A stretch of DNA of 64,000 nt from Calditrichota bacterium (GTDB lineage: Bacteria > Calditrichota > Calditrichia > Calditrichales > Calditrichaceae): the NCBI GenBank assembly GCA_024278755.1, contig JAJRSO010000038.1:248001-312000 (forward strand), written 5' to 3'. Below, piece by piece: positions 1-7,642 of this stretch (position 1 is the first letter of the stretch; each line of letters starts with the position of its first letter). The notes beneath the pieces were generated by a model that worked only from the letters and a program-made list of their open reading frames with translations, was not told the DNA's origin and did not search any database. The position numbers and the translations under genes were made by a program.

Positions 1-162
1 AAGACAAATAAGATCGTAGGGTTTACCTTTTGTAAAAGCCTTCGTATACTTGTCAATGGCAATATTTCCATTCTGTGCGTAATCAATTTTACTGTACGGC
101 TCCAGAATACGTTCCAGAATGAGCGCCAGAAAATGAACGTCTTCAACTATTAAAGTGCGCAT
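1..162 (-). CDS. Response regulator receiver domain, N-terminal part (runs off the window)
   Basis: Reading the minus strand from the ATG at 162-160 gives 54 codons, open to the window edge. The product begins MRTLIVEDVHFLALILERIL and ends in PYDLICL. This is the start of a CheY-like receiver: beta-1 with the acidic pair E7-D8, helix 1, an AQNG strand/turn, and the beta-3 strand that normally leads straight into the phospho-accepting Asp, which would be the next residue outside the window. Whether it is a stand-alone CheY or carries an output domain cannot be seen. It is divergent from flgB across about 310 bases, so it may be part of the chemotaxis or flagellar regulatory set and a possible partner of the kinase-like protein near 26 kb. 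Confidence in the receiver fold is high, in its role low. Confidence 0.8.
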   Translation of the reverse strand, partial: MRTLIVEDVHFLALILERILEPYSKIDYAQNGNIAIDKYTKAFTKGKPYDLICL

Positions 163-475
163 AAATTACTTCATGTAAGTTCCTGTTTCCCAACATATCG
201 ACTTAAACCTGCATAACCTTAGCGGCAAAAAAAATTCTAAGAAATGGAATAATTTTAAGAGTTACAGTTAAAACCGAGCGCACGGAAAATATTTTTCACC
301 TGCGGAAATCTTTTCCCGTTTTCATTTTCTATCGTTTATTTCGGCTTCCTTTCAATTCTGCCCAGTTTATTCTACCTCTTTGTTATTTAAAGTGTTAGCC
401 CTGTTAATTATTTTTATTTGTCTGTAAATGTATTTTGGCACGCAGCTTGTATTAAGATTTGCGAGGAGAAGAACA
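163..475. other. Divergent intergenic region between the response regulator and flgB
   Basis: This 313-base A/T-rich stretch has no convincing gene. It must hold the promoter of the leftward response-regulator gene and, at 435-450, a sigma-54-type promoter for flgB. In-frame ATG codons upstream of the flgB start (from 428) exist, but they lie over the promoter and would add residues unrelated to FlgB. Confidence 0.6.
435..450 (+). promoter_or_regulatory. Candidate sigma-54 (-24/-12) promoter of the flgB operon
   Basis: TTGGCACGCAGCTTGT matches the sigma-54 consensus TGGCAC-N5-TTGC: GG at 437-438, then exactly ten bases, then GT at 449-450 (GC in the ideal site). The predicted start of transcription is near 461, about 15 bases before the flgB ATG, so the ribosome site GAGGAG at 463-468 would sit at the very 5' end of the message. 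The same geometry occurs before fliP and flgF. Confidence 0.6.
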
Positions 476-844
476 ATGAAGATATTTAATTCACCGGGAG
501 TTGAGTTAGTTAAAAAGTCATTAAATGTTTATACCCGTCAACATGAGGCCATTGCAAAAAACATCGCCAATGCGAACAATGACGATTATAAACGCGTGCG
601 TACGGATTTTTCTAAACTCTTAACGGAAAATCTGGAACGGGGCTTAAAAACCACACGTCCCGGCCATATAGCGGAATCAAAAACACCGCAACCAAAGCAT
701 TTTCCCGGCTCAAGAGAAAAAGTTGATTTGTCACAGGAAATGGGTCAGCTGGCGGAAAATCAAATTAAATATGATTTTGCCGCCCGCGCCCTGGCGCGTA
801 AGTATAAAGCCTTACGTTTAAGTATCACCGGCAGAAACAGTTAA
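476..844 (+). CDS. flgB: Flagellar basal-body rod protein FlgB
   Basis: The product (122 residues from ATG 476) is the proximal rod protein FlgB, which is exported through the flagellar type III apparatus and builds the first part of the rod. It shows the N-terminal rod signature, with Ala-Ile-Ala-Lys-Asn-Ile-Ala-Asn-Ala around residues 21-30, and a C-terminal helix with the segment AENQIKYDFAARALARKYKA typical of FlgB. ATG 476 is chosen because GAGGAG lies about 8 bases upstream and the homology begins there; an ATG at 428 would overlap the sigma-54-type promoter. It is the first gene of the flgBC-fliE-F-G-H-I-J-K-flgD-E operon, 9 bases before flgC. Confidence 0.95.
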   Translation: MKIFNSPGVELVKKSLNVYTRQHEAIAKNIANANNDDYKRVRTDFSKLLTENLERGLKTTRPGHIAESKTPQPKHFPGSREKVDLSQEMGQLAENQIKYDFAARALARKYKALRLSITGRNS

Positions 845-853
845 GGGGAAGAG

Positions 854-1345
854 ATGAAAATCGGAGGTTTGTTTACTGCAATTCATACGACTTTGAATGG
901 TATGTCCAATCAGGTTACCCGGCTGGATGCAATTTCGGAAAATATTGCCAATGCCGAAAAAGTTCCCGATAAAAACGGGAAAGTGTACAAACGGAAGATC
1001 GTTGTTTCTAAAAATTTTGGCGGTCCCGAAGAATCTCGCTTTAAAAATGAGCTAAGCCTGCGTATGCGTACTACCCGTACGGATCATATGCGCAGTAAAA
1101 CCTTATCCGGTCCGGCCGGCTTTGCCGATAAGGGTACAAACGTTAAAATTATCTCGCAGGAAGGCTTTAAACTGGAATACAATCCCGGACATCCCAGAGC
1201 CGACGAAAACGGGTATGTAAAAATGCCTAAAATAAACAGTGTGGAAGAGATGGTCGATTTAATGGCCACCAGCCGCACATACGAGGCTAATGTTACGGTA
1301 TTAAACGCCGCAAAAACAATGGCAAAACGGGCATTGGAGATTTAA
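854..1345 (+). CDS. flgC: Flagellar basal-body rod protein FlgC
   Basis: FlgC is a proximal rod subunit next to FlgB. The 163-residue protein has the rod-family N-terminus (LDAISENIANAEKV near residues 25-38), which forms the coiled-coil D0 helix. Its C-terminus reads NSVEEMVDLMATSRTYEANV, the conserved end of FlgC/FlgG-type axial proteins in which the last helix packs against the first. A GGGGAAGAG ribosome site lies just before the ATG. It sits between flgB and a small unknown gene, with gaps below 10 bases, so it is co-transcribed. Nothing is unusual about its length. Confidence 0.96.
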   Translation: MKIGGLFTAIHTTLNGMSNQVTRLDAISENIANAEKVPDKNGKVYKRKIVVSKNFGGPEESRFKNELSLRMRTTRTDHMRSKTLSGPAGFADKGTNVKIISQEGFKLEYNPGHPRADENGYVKMPKINSVEEMVDLMATSRTYEANVTVLNAAKTMAKRALEI

Positions 1346-1348
1346 ACC

Positions 1349-1636
1349 ATGAATATTTCTAACCGTACGCCGCTTATTCGTCCGACGGAAAATCCATACC
1401 ATCAGTTTCGTCCGTTAAACGGATTAAATTCAACAAAAAACAATAATCCGGCCATGGCCAAAACAGGGCCTTCCACGACAAATTTAATGCCGACGGCTCC
1501 CGAAAATATTCTATCCATAAGAGAAAAAGAGACCCTTCAGGCGCTGTTCAGCGGAACGTCTAAAGAGCATACCTTCTATGGCACTGCCAAAGCAGGAAAT
1601 ATTCAGTCCGGGTTTTTACTGGATATAAAAGGATAA
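1349..1636 (+). CDS. Small uncharacterised protein between flgC and fliE
   Basis: This 95-residue protein has no family I can name with certainty. It has no signal peptide or membrane segment. The first 50 residues are rich in Asn, Pro and Thr and look disordered. The last 45 look ordered, with a pattern LSIREKETLQALF - YG - N-I-x-x-G-x-L-L-D-I-K-G that resembles a short motif I recall from small proteins in other flagellar or envelope clusters, but this cannot be confirmed without a search. It lies 3 bases after flgC and 15 before fliE, so it is clearly part of the rod/export operon. A rod-assembly accessory role is possible; no function is claimed. Confidence 0.75.
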   Translation: MNISNRTPLIRPTENPYHQFRPLNGLNSTKNNNPAMAKTGPSTTNLMPTAPENILSIREKETLQALFSGTSKEHTFYGTAKAGNIQSGFLLDIKG

Positions 1637-1651
1637 AAGGAAGAGTGTATT

Positions 1652-1975
1652 ATGGCTAATATTGGCAAGCTTCAAACCGTTAATCTGCAAGAATTAACCG
1701 GAAAAAATCCGGGAGCACAAATCAATAAAACACGGAAGGCCGAAGAAGCAGGCGCCCGTGATTTCGGAAAAACAATTTCGGATTTTATTATGGCTGTAAA
1801 TGCCGATCAAAAGACAGCGTCAAAAGAAGTAAATGACGTTATTTTGGGTAAATCCGAAAATTTGCATGAAGCAATGGCCTCAATGGAAGAAGCGCGTCTT
1901 AGTTTTCAACTGATGGTTGAGGTGCGTAATAAATTAATGGAATCATACAAAACATTACAACGAATGCAGGTTTAA
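1652..1975 (+). CDS. fliE: Flagellar hook-basal body protein FliE
   Basis: FliE is the small protein that joins the MS ring (FliF) to the rod and is the first substrate exported. The 107-residue product has the typical layout: a variable N-terminus, then a helix DFGKTISDFIMAVNADQKTA, and the conserved end LHEAMASMEEARLSFQLMVE followed by RNKLMESYKTLQRMQV. The final helix with its Met at the end of the protein is characteristic. The ribosome site AAGGAAGAG precedes the ATG. The position between flgC and fliF is the standard one for this operon. Confidence 0.95.
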   Translation: MANIGKLQTVNLQELTGKNPGAQINKTRKAEEAGARDFGKTISDFIMAVNADQKTASKEVNDVILGKSENLHEAMASMEEARLSFQLMVEVRNKLMESYKTLQRMQV

Positions 1976-1999
1976 CCGACTTAGCGTAAAGGATGTACA

Positions 2000-3601
2000 A
2001 TGAATCAGGTTATGGGACAAGTTACCGATCTATTTTTAAAATACTCCATAAAGCAGCGCATAATTATCAGTGCGGTCTTAATTGCCTTCGTATCGGTTGT
2101 AATTGTATTGGTTTTATGGTCCAATCGTACGGAATACGATCTGCTCTACAGCAATCTTGATCCCGGCGCGGCCAGCTCGGTTGTCGCGGATTTACGGAAT
2201 AATAAGGTGCCGTTTCGTCTGGAAAACGGCGGCACAACCATTTATGCACCGGCCGAAAGTGTTTCCGAGCTCCGTTTACGCTATGCGCAAAACGGTTACA
2301 TAAAAGATTCGGTGACCGGTTATGAATTATTCGAAGATAACAATATGGGTATGACTACATTTATGCAACGTTTAAATTTTAAACGGGCGCTCGAAGGCGA
2401 GCTTATGCGTACCATAAATCAGTTCCCCGAAGTTCAGAAAAGCCGGGTGCATCTGGTGATTCCCGAAGATCAGCTATTTGAAGGCGATAAAAAGGGAAGC
2501 GCTTCGGTTGTATTGTATATGCGACCGAATACAAGAATGAAACAGGGGCAGATAAAAGGCGTTGCCTCGTTGGTTGCCAATAGTGTAAACGGCATCGAGC
2601 AGGAAGATGTGGTTGTAATGGACGAAGAGGGAAATGTTTTGGCTGACGGAAAAGAGGAGGATGCTCTGCTAAGCGGCGTAGGCAGTCAGTTTGAGTTACA
2701 GCAGGCGCTGGAATCTAAGCTTCAGAAAAAGGTATTAGCATTGGTAGGGGGCGTTGTAGGGCGTAATAATGCCGTTGTAAAAATAGCGGCGGAGCTCAAT
2801 TTTGATCGTATCGAACGTAGCAGTGAACAAATAGATCCCGAATCTGCCACGCTTGTGAGCGAAGATAACTGGTCGGAGTCTTCACTCGGAAATACATCGG
2901 ATACATCAAAATACGAAGCGCAAAAAGTGGTTCGTAATTATGATTTCAACAAAGTCCACGAAACGTATGTATCCAATTCCGGTAATATCAAACGTCTTAC
3001 GGTCGCTGTTCTGGTAAACGGTTATTACACCAATAAAACAGGGGATGACGGAACCACCGTAGCAGAATATAAACCCCGTAGTGAAGAAGAACTGGGGCAG
3101 ATTGCGTCGCTCGTTAAAAGCGCTGTTGGGTACAATGAAGACCGCGGCGATATTATTGAAGTGCAAAACATTCAGTTGGCAGCGAAGCCGGTTATAAAAG
3201 AGACAGGAATTTTAAGTGATACATTGCCTTACGACATGTGGGAGAAGATGATTACATTTGTATTAATGCTAGTCGGAATTTTTATGGCCTACAAACTTTT
3301 ATCCGGGTTACTTAAAACCAGTATCTCACAATTGGGATTACCCGGCGTTTCCGCCAAACAACCGGCTCTCGCCGGGGCTGGGGGCGGCAGTGTTCAGGGC
3401 TCCATTTCTGCGCCTTCTGAAGAAGATGACTCGGTTTCGGAAGACCTGTTTATGAAAAAACTTTCTCCGGAGGCTCGCGCAAAAATGAAAGCAAATGATA
3501 AAATGACAGAGGAAGTTATTCGTTTTGCGGATGAAAATCCCGAAAATGCAACCAAACTTCTCCGTTCCTGGATTACACAGGCGGGAGTGAAAAATGGCTA
3601 G
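2000..3601 (+). CDS. fliF: Flagellar MS-ring protein FliF
   Basis: FliF forms the MS ring in the inner membrane, on which the export gate and C ring assemble. The 533-residue protein has a first membrane segment at about residues 19-41, a periplasmic region with two ring-building motifs (YLDPGAAS-like start near 50, and RVHLVIPE near 150), a second membrane segment near 416-433, and a cytoplasmic tail that should bind FliG. The tail ends NATKLLRSWITQAG, the usual FliG-binding motif. It ends in TAG, and the fliG ATG lies inside its last codons (8-base overlap), which indicates coupled translation. Confidence 0.97.
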   Translation: MNQVMGQVTDLFLKYSIKQRIIISAVLIAFVSVVIVLVLWSNRTEYDLLYSNLDPGAASSVVADLRNNKVPFRLENGGTTIYAPAESVSELRLRYAQNGYIKDSVTGYELFEDNNMGMTTFMQRLNFKRALEGELMRTINQFPEVQKSRVHLVIPEDQLFEGDKKGSASVVLYMRPNTRMKQGQIKGVASLVANSVNGIEQEDVVVMDEEGNVLADGKEEDALLSGVGSQFELQQALESKLQKKVLALVGGVVGRNNAVVKIAAELNFDRIERSSEQIDPESATLVSEDNWSESSLGNTSDTSKYEAQKVVRNYDFNKVHETYVSNSGNIKRLTVAVLVNGYYTNKTGDDGTTVAEYKPRSEEELGQIASLVKSAVGYNEDRGDIIEVQNIQLAAKPVIKETGILSDTLPYDMWEKMITFVLMLVGIFMAYKLLSGLLKTSISQLGLPGVSAKQPALAGAGGGSVQGSISAPSEEDDSVSEDLFMKKLSPEARAKMKANDKMTEEVIRFADENPENATKLLRSWITQAGVKNG

Positions 3602-4613
3602 TACCGCGCTCCAAAACCAACTTACTCCCATTCAGAAAGTCGCTCTTTTAATAATCGCATTCGGTGTAGAGCGGGCGGCCCCCATTTTAAAAGAATTAAA
3701 TGAAACGGAAGTGGAACGCATTTCCATAGAAATTGCCCGGCAGCAAAATGTAAGCGTCGAAGTGCTTTCGGCGGTGATGGAAGAATTTTATGAAATGATG
3801 ATGGCAAACCAGTATATCGTTCAGGGCGGACTGGGTTATGCCAAAGAGATTCTCGAAGCGGCCTGGGGACGTAAAAAAGCGGAAGAGGTTTTAAAACGGG
3901 TCGAAGCCGCCACCGAAGTAAGCGCTTTTTATCTGTTGCAAACCGTGGATGACAAACAGATGACTAATTTTCTGCAAAATGAACATCCGCAAACAGCCGC
4001 CCTGATTCTGGCAAATCTTAAACCGATGCAGGCGGCATCTATTCTCTCCGAACTGCCAGAAGAAAACCAGTACGAAATTGCCTACCGGGTAGCAACAATG
4101 GAAAAGACTTCACCCGAACTCATCGAAGATATCGAATCCGTTTTGCGCGAACAGCTCGGTTCGGTATTTGGCGGCGGATTAAGTAAAACAGGCGGCGTGG
4201 AATCCGTAGCCGAAATACTCAATTCCGTAAGCCGGGCGTCGGAGAAGAACATTTTAACCAATCTGCGCGAACGTAATGCAGAACTGGCCACGGAGATTAC
4301 CGATTTAATGTTTATGTTCGATGATATCGGAAAACTCCCGGATGCGGCAATTCAAATGATTTTAAAAGAAGTCGACTCCAAATCCCTGGCCCTGGCCATG
4401 AAAGCTTCGGACGATGAAATGAAAGAAAAATTCTACAAAAATATGTCCGAACGCGCGGCAAAGATGTTAAAAGAAGAGCTGGATTATCTGGGACCTGTTC
4501 GGGTCAAAGACGTTGAAGGCGCACAAAAAGATATTTTGGAAATAACCCGGCGTCTTGAAGAAAGCGGCCAGATTGTACTCTCCAGAGGGGACGACGAAGA
4601 ACTGTTGGAATAG
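3594..4613 (+). CDS. fliG: Flagellar motor switch protein FliG
   Basis: FliG is the rotor protein that contacts MotA and transmits torque. In the 339-residue product the N-terminal domain (about 1-100) binds FliF. The middle domain carries the EHPQ motif (NEHPQTAALILANL, near residues 128-141). The C-terminal domain (about 220-335) has the charged torque helix region ending in ELDYLGPVRVKDVEGAQKDI, the best conserved part of the family. The first ATG overlaps the end of fliF. The stop is TAG, which shows that TAG is an ordinary stop in this genome. Confidence 0.97.
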   Translation: MASTALQNQLTPIQKVALLIIAFGVERAAPILKELNETEVERISIEIARQQNVSVEVLSAVMEEFYEMMMANQYIVQGGLGYAKEILEAAWGRKKAEEVLKRVEAATEVSAFYLLQTVDDKQMTNFLQNEHPQTAALILANLKPMQAASILSELPEENQYEIAYRVATMEKTSPELIEDIESVLREQLGSVFGGGLSKTGGVESVAEILNSVSRASEKNILTNLRERNAELATEITDLMFMFDDIGKLPDAAIQMILKEVDSKSLALAMKASDDEMKEKFYKNMSERAAKMLKEELDYLGPVRVKDVEGAQKDILEITRRLEESGQIVLSRGDDEELLE

Positions 4614-4619
4614 GCTAAA

Positions 4620-5303
4620 ATGAAACAATTTACATTAAAATTAAATCAGCGTCTGAGTGGCATTAAAGAATCCACCGTAGGATTTAGCCCGGCCAGCGAT
4701 TCCCGCTTTGCCGATACGGAAAGTTACGATGACATATCCGCTTCGGACAGTATTCGTATTCGCCAGCTTAACGGACGTATTAAAATACTCGAAATGGAAC
4801 TTCAAAAAGCAAGAGAAGAGTCGTTTCAGGCAGGATACGGCGAAGGGCAGCGTAGTACGTTTCAGGAAGCAAATAAAAAAGTGGAAGCGATGCGTATTGA
4901 AATGCATGCCATGGAATTAAAGTATCTGGAAACCATCGAGCAGATTGAAATACCGCTAATGGAACTGGCGAAACGTCTGGCCGGAGAGGTACTTGCCGTG
5001 GAATTAAAACACCGCGATGATTTTGATGATATCCTGTTCGAACGGTTGCGTAAAATGTTGTACGAAGTTGTAGATCAAAATAAAGTAATCGTTGAGGTGA
5101 ATCCGGAACAATTAGAAGCGGTGGAAAACGTTCCGTTAAACCAAAAATTTAAACTACCCAAAAAAATGAATATTAATGTTTTGCCTGCGAACGATTTAAA
5201 AAAAGGCGAAGCGCGGGTTGAAACCGAAGATTTCTTAATTGACGGAACTTTTAAAACTCAAACAGAGCATCTGACGGACAACTTAATGGATAAGACCGAC
5301 TGA
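4620..5303 (+). CDS. fliH: Flagellar assembly protein FliH
   Basis: FliH is the peripheral stalk-like partner and negative regulator of the FliI ATPase on the export apparatus. The 227-residue product has a long coiled coil (about 45-110, rich in Glu, Gln and Arg) and a C-terminal domain resembling the ATP synthase delta subunit/FliH family (LAKRLAGEVLAVEL, then FDDILFERLRKMLYEV). The family is weakly conserved, so the name rests partly on position between fliG and fliI. Its TGA stop overlaps the fliI start region (ACTGATGG), which implies translational coupling. Confidence 0.9.
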   Translation: MKQFTLKLNQRLSGIKESTVGFSPASDSRFADTESYDDISASDSIRIRQLNGRIKILEMELQKAREESFQAGYGEGQRSTFQEANKKVEAMRIEMHAMELKYLETIEQIEIPLMELAKRLAGEVLAVELKHRDDFDDILFERLRKMLYEVVDQNKVIVEVNPEQLEAVENVPLNQKFKLPKKMNINVLPANDLKKGEARVETEDFLIDGTFKTQTEHLTDNLMDKTD

Positions 5304-6631
5304 TGGAAAAACTGACTGAAAAATTCCGTAAACATCTGCAAAATGTAGATAGGTTGAATCCGGTTCGGGTTGACGGAAAAGTTTCGGAGATAACCGGTAT
5401 CGTTATCGAAGCGGCTGCAAACAGTGGCTCCGTGGGGGATGTATGTGAAATTTCGGTTTCTTCCGAGTCGACCATTCAGGCCGAAGTGGTTGGTTTTCGT
5501 GAAAATAAAGTCCTGCTTATGCCCCTGGGCGACACTGTTGGCGTGGCCCCGGGCAGTCGCGTAAAACTGAACACACTTCCCCTGCGAGTGCCGGTTAGCG
5601 ATCAGTTATTAGGTCGGATTATCGATGGCCTCGGGAACCCAATTGACGGCAAAGGTCCCGTTAAAACAAAGCATTACCGAAGCGTTTATAATGTACCGCC
5701 CAATCCAATGGTACGCCAGCGTATTTCCAAACCCCTGGTTACCGGTCTGCGCGCAGTGGACGGACTTGTTACTCTTGGCAAGGGGCAACGCGCCGGTATT
5801 TTTGCAGGCAGCGGTGTGGGAAAAAGCGTCCTCATGGGTATGATTTCGAAATATACGAATGCGGATGTCAATGTTATTGCGCTTATTGGGGAGCGTGGGC
5901 GTGAAGTACGCGAGTTCATTGAACGAGACCTCGGAGAAGAAGGTTTGAGGCGCTCGGTGGTTATTGTGGCAACATCGGATCAGGCCGCCACTGTACGTAT
6001 TAAAGGCGCACTGTTGGCCACAACCATTGCTGAATATTTCCGCGATAAAAGTAAAGATGTGCTGTTATTAATGGATTCATTGACCCGTGTGGCCATGGCA
6101 CAGCGGGAAATCGGATTGGCCATAGGGGAACCGCCTACGACGAAAGGATATACGCCTTCCGTATTTGCCCTGATGCCGCGTTTATTGGAGCGGGCAGGTA
6201 GCGGAGAACACGGCAGTATCACCGGCCTGTACACCGTACTGGTAGAAGGCGATGATATGGATGAGCCGGTAGCCGATACGGCTCGATCTATTTTGGATGG
6301 CCATCTGGTACTTTCCCGTAAATTAGCCGCGCGCGGGCATTATCCTGCTATTGATATTCTGCATAGCATCAGCAGAGTTAAAAATGAAGTGACTACAGCC
6401 GAACAACAAAAATTCACTTCCGATATTATAGAACTATTGGCCGTATACGAAGAAGCGGAAGATTTGATAAACATCGGCGCATATGTTCCCGGAAGCAATC
6501 CTAAAATAGATGAAGCAGTGGATAAGATAGACATTATCCGGGCTTTTTTAAAACAAAATGTTAGCGAAGCCTCTACTTTTACGGAAACTCTGTCCGGACT
6601 TCGGGAGATGGCAGGAGATAAAGGCGCGTAA
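5303..6631 (+). CDS. fliI: Flagellum-specific ATPase FliI
   Basis: FliI hydrolyses ATP to load and unfold substrates at the flagellar type III export gate. The 442-residue product has the F1-ATPase beta-like fold: Walker A at about 169-176 (GSGVGKS), the segment ALIGERGREVREFIE, Walker B near 252-262 (DVLLLMDSLTR), and the family signature GLAIGEPPTTKGYTPSVF. Length is normal. It overlaps fliH at its start and fliJ at its end by one base each, consistent with a FliH-FliI-FliJ complex made from one message. Confidence 0.98.
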   Translation: MEKLTEKFRKHLQNVDRLNPVRVDGKVSEITGIVIEAAANSGSVGDVCEISVSSESTIQAEVVGFRENKVLLMPLGDTVGVAPGSRVKLNTLPLRVPVSDQLLGRIIDGLGNPIDGKGPVKTKHYRSVYNVPPNPMVRQRISKPLVTGLRAVDGLVTLGKGQRAGIFAGSGVGKSVLMGMISKYTNADVNVIALIGERGREVREFIERDLGEEGLRRSVVIVATSDQAATVRIKGALLATTIAEYFRDKSKDVLLLMDSLTRVAMAQREIGLAIGEPPTTKGYTPSVFALMPRLLERAGSGEHGSITGLYTVLVEGDDMDEPVADTARSILDGHLVLSRKLAARGHYPAIDILHSISRVKNEVTTAEQQKFTSDIIELLAVYEEAEDLINIGAYVPGSNPKIDEAVDKIDIIRAFLKQNVSEASTFTETLSGLREMAGDKGA

Positions 6632-7086
6632 TGGCCAGGGCGTTTCACTTTTCCCTTCAAAAAGTGCTGGATGTGCGCCGCCACCGGGAAAAGCAACGAA
6701 AAATTGAACTGAGTAAAGCAAACAGAAAACTGTTACAGGAACAAAGCGAACTTGACAAACTGAATATTGAAAAGGAAGCGCATTTAAATATCGGAAGTAC
6801 AAATGGAGATGATACGCCCGACCTCAACACGCTTAAAGTAAACGGTAGCTATTTGCGCCAGTTAAGCGAGCAGATCAGCGCTCAGAGAACGGAAGTTAAA
6901 AAAACAGAAAAAAAGACGGAAGAGCGTCGGGAAGAATTAATAGAAGCGGTTAAAAAAAAGAAAATTGTGGAAAAACTGCGTGAACGAAAAATGGAAGACT
7001 ATAGACAAGATTTGGTAAAACAAGAACAAAAAAAGGATAATGAAGCTGCTGTACGAATAACAAACCAGAAAAGGCAGAAAGAGTAA
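6631..7086 (+). CDS. fliJ: Flagellar export chaperone/stalk protein FliJ
   Basis: FliJ is the central-stalk-like coiled coil that links the FliI hexamer to FlhA. The 151-residue product is almost wholly helical and highly charged, begins with the family pattern FHFSLQKVLDVRRHREKQ, and shows continuous heptads to the end. Identification relies on this N-terminus, length and the position directly after fliI (TAATG overlap). The high Lys/Glu content is normal for the family. Confidence 0.92.
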   Translation: MARAFHFSLQKVLDVRRHREKQRKIELSKANRKLLQEQSELDKLNIEKEAHLNIGSTNGDDTPDLNTLKVNGSYLRQLSEQISAQRTEVKKTEKKTEERREELIEAVKKKKIVEKLRERKMEDYRQDLVKQEQKKDNEAAVRITNQKRQKE

Positions 7087-7088
7087 AA

Positions 7089-7628
7089 ATGGGCATCGTT
7101 AAGTGGATAGTTTTTTCCCTCGGAGTTTTTTCTTTTGCAATCGCAGCAATCTTTTCGGTAATGCTGATGATGCAGGACCCGCCACCGCCTAAAAAGGCAA
7201 ATGCAAAGAAACCGGTTGCAACAAAGGCGGAAATCAAAAAGATAAAAAATAAAAAAGGCGCGCTCAGCAAAAACGAAAAGCTGGTGTTGGAAATTGCCGA
7301 ACTGCATAGCGCCATAGAGAAAAAAGACAAAATAATTGACAGCCTTAAAGTAGTTGCGGCAAAAACGGAAACACTTCAAAAGGAACTGCAAAAAATTACG
7401 CAATCGAACGCAAGTTCCAAAAGCAAGGCGTCCCGTGCCAAGGATATGGCTAAAACCCTTTCTTCGATGAAAACCAAAGCCATGGCGCCAATTTTAAACA
7501 AACTGGATGATGATACGGTGATTCTCATTTATAAACAAACAAGTAAAACCGCGCGAAAAAATATTTTATTAGCGCTAAGCGAAGCCCGGGCGGCTAAAAT
7601 AACAAAAAAAATAATTAACCAGCAATAA
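7089..7628 (+). CDS. MotE-like / MgtE N-domain-like motility protein
   Basis: This 179-residue protein has one N-terminal membrane segment (about residues 5-25), a Lys-rich stretch, a coiled coil (about 55-105) and a C-terminal helical domain (about 120-175: MAPILNKLDDDTVILIYKQT followed by ARKNILLALSEARAAKI). That C-terminal pattern resembles the MgtE N-terminal fold found in MotE of Rhizobiales and YlxF-like proteins after fliJ. In those bacteria MotE is a chaperone of a periplasmic stator-associated protein. The name by fold and place is good; an equivalent role here is inferred. It starts 3 bases after fliJ. Confidence 0.75.
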   Translation: MGIVKWIVFSLGVFSFAIAAIFSVMLMMQDPPPPKKANAKKPVATKAEIKKIKNKKGALSKNEKLVLEIAELHSAIEKKDKIIDSLKVVAAKTETLQKELQKITQSNASSKSKASRAKDMAKTLSSMKTKAMAPILNKLDDDTVILIYKQTSKTARKNILLALSEARAAKITKKIINQQ

Positions 7629-7642
7629 TTTAGGGTACTCCT

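Noticed and set aside
428-475. Extended FlgB start at 428
   Set aside because: The added residues do not resemble FlgB and the start lies over the sigma-54-type promoter; ATG 476 has GAGGAG.
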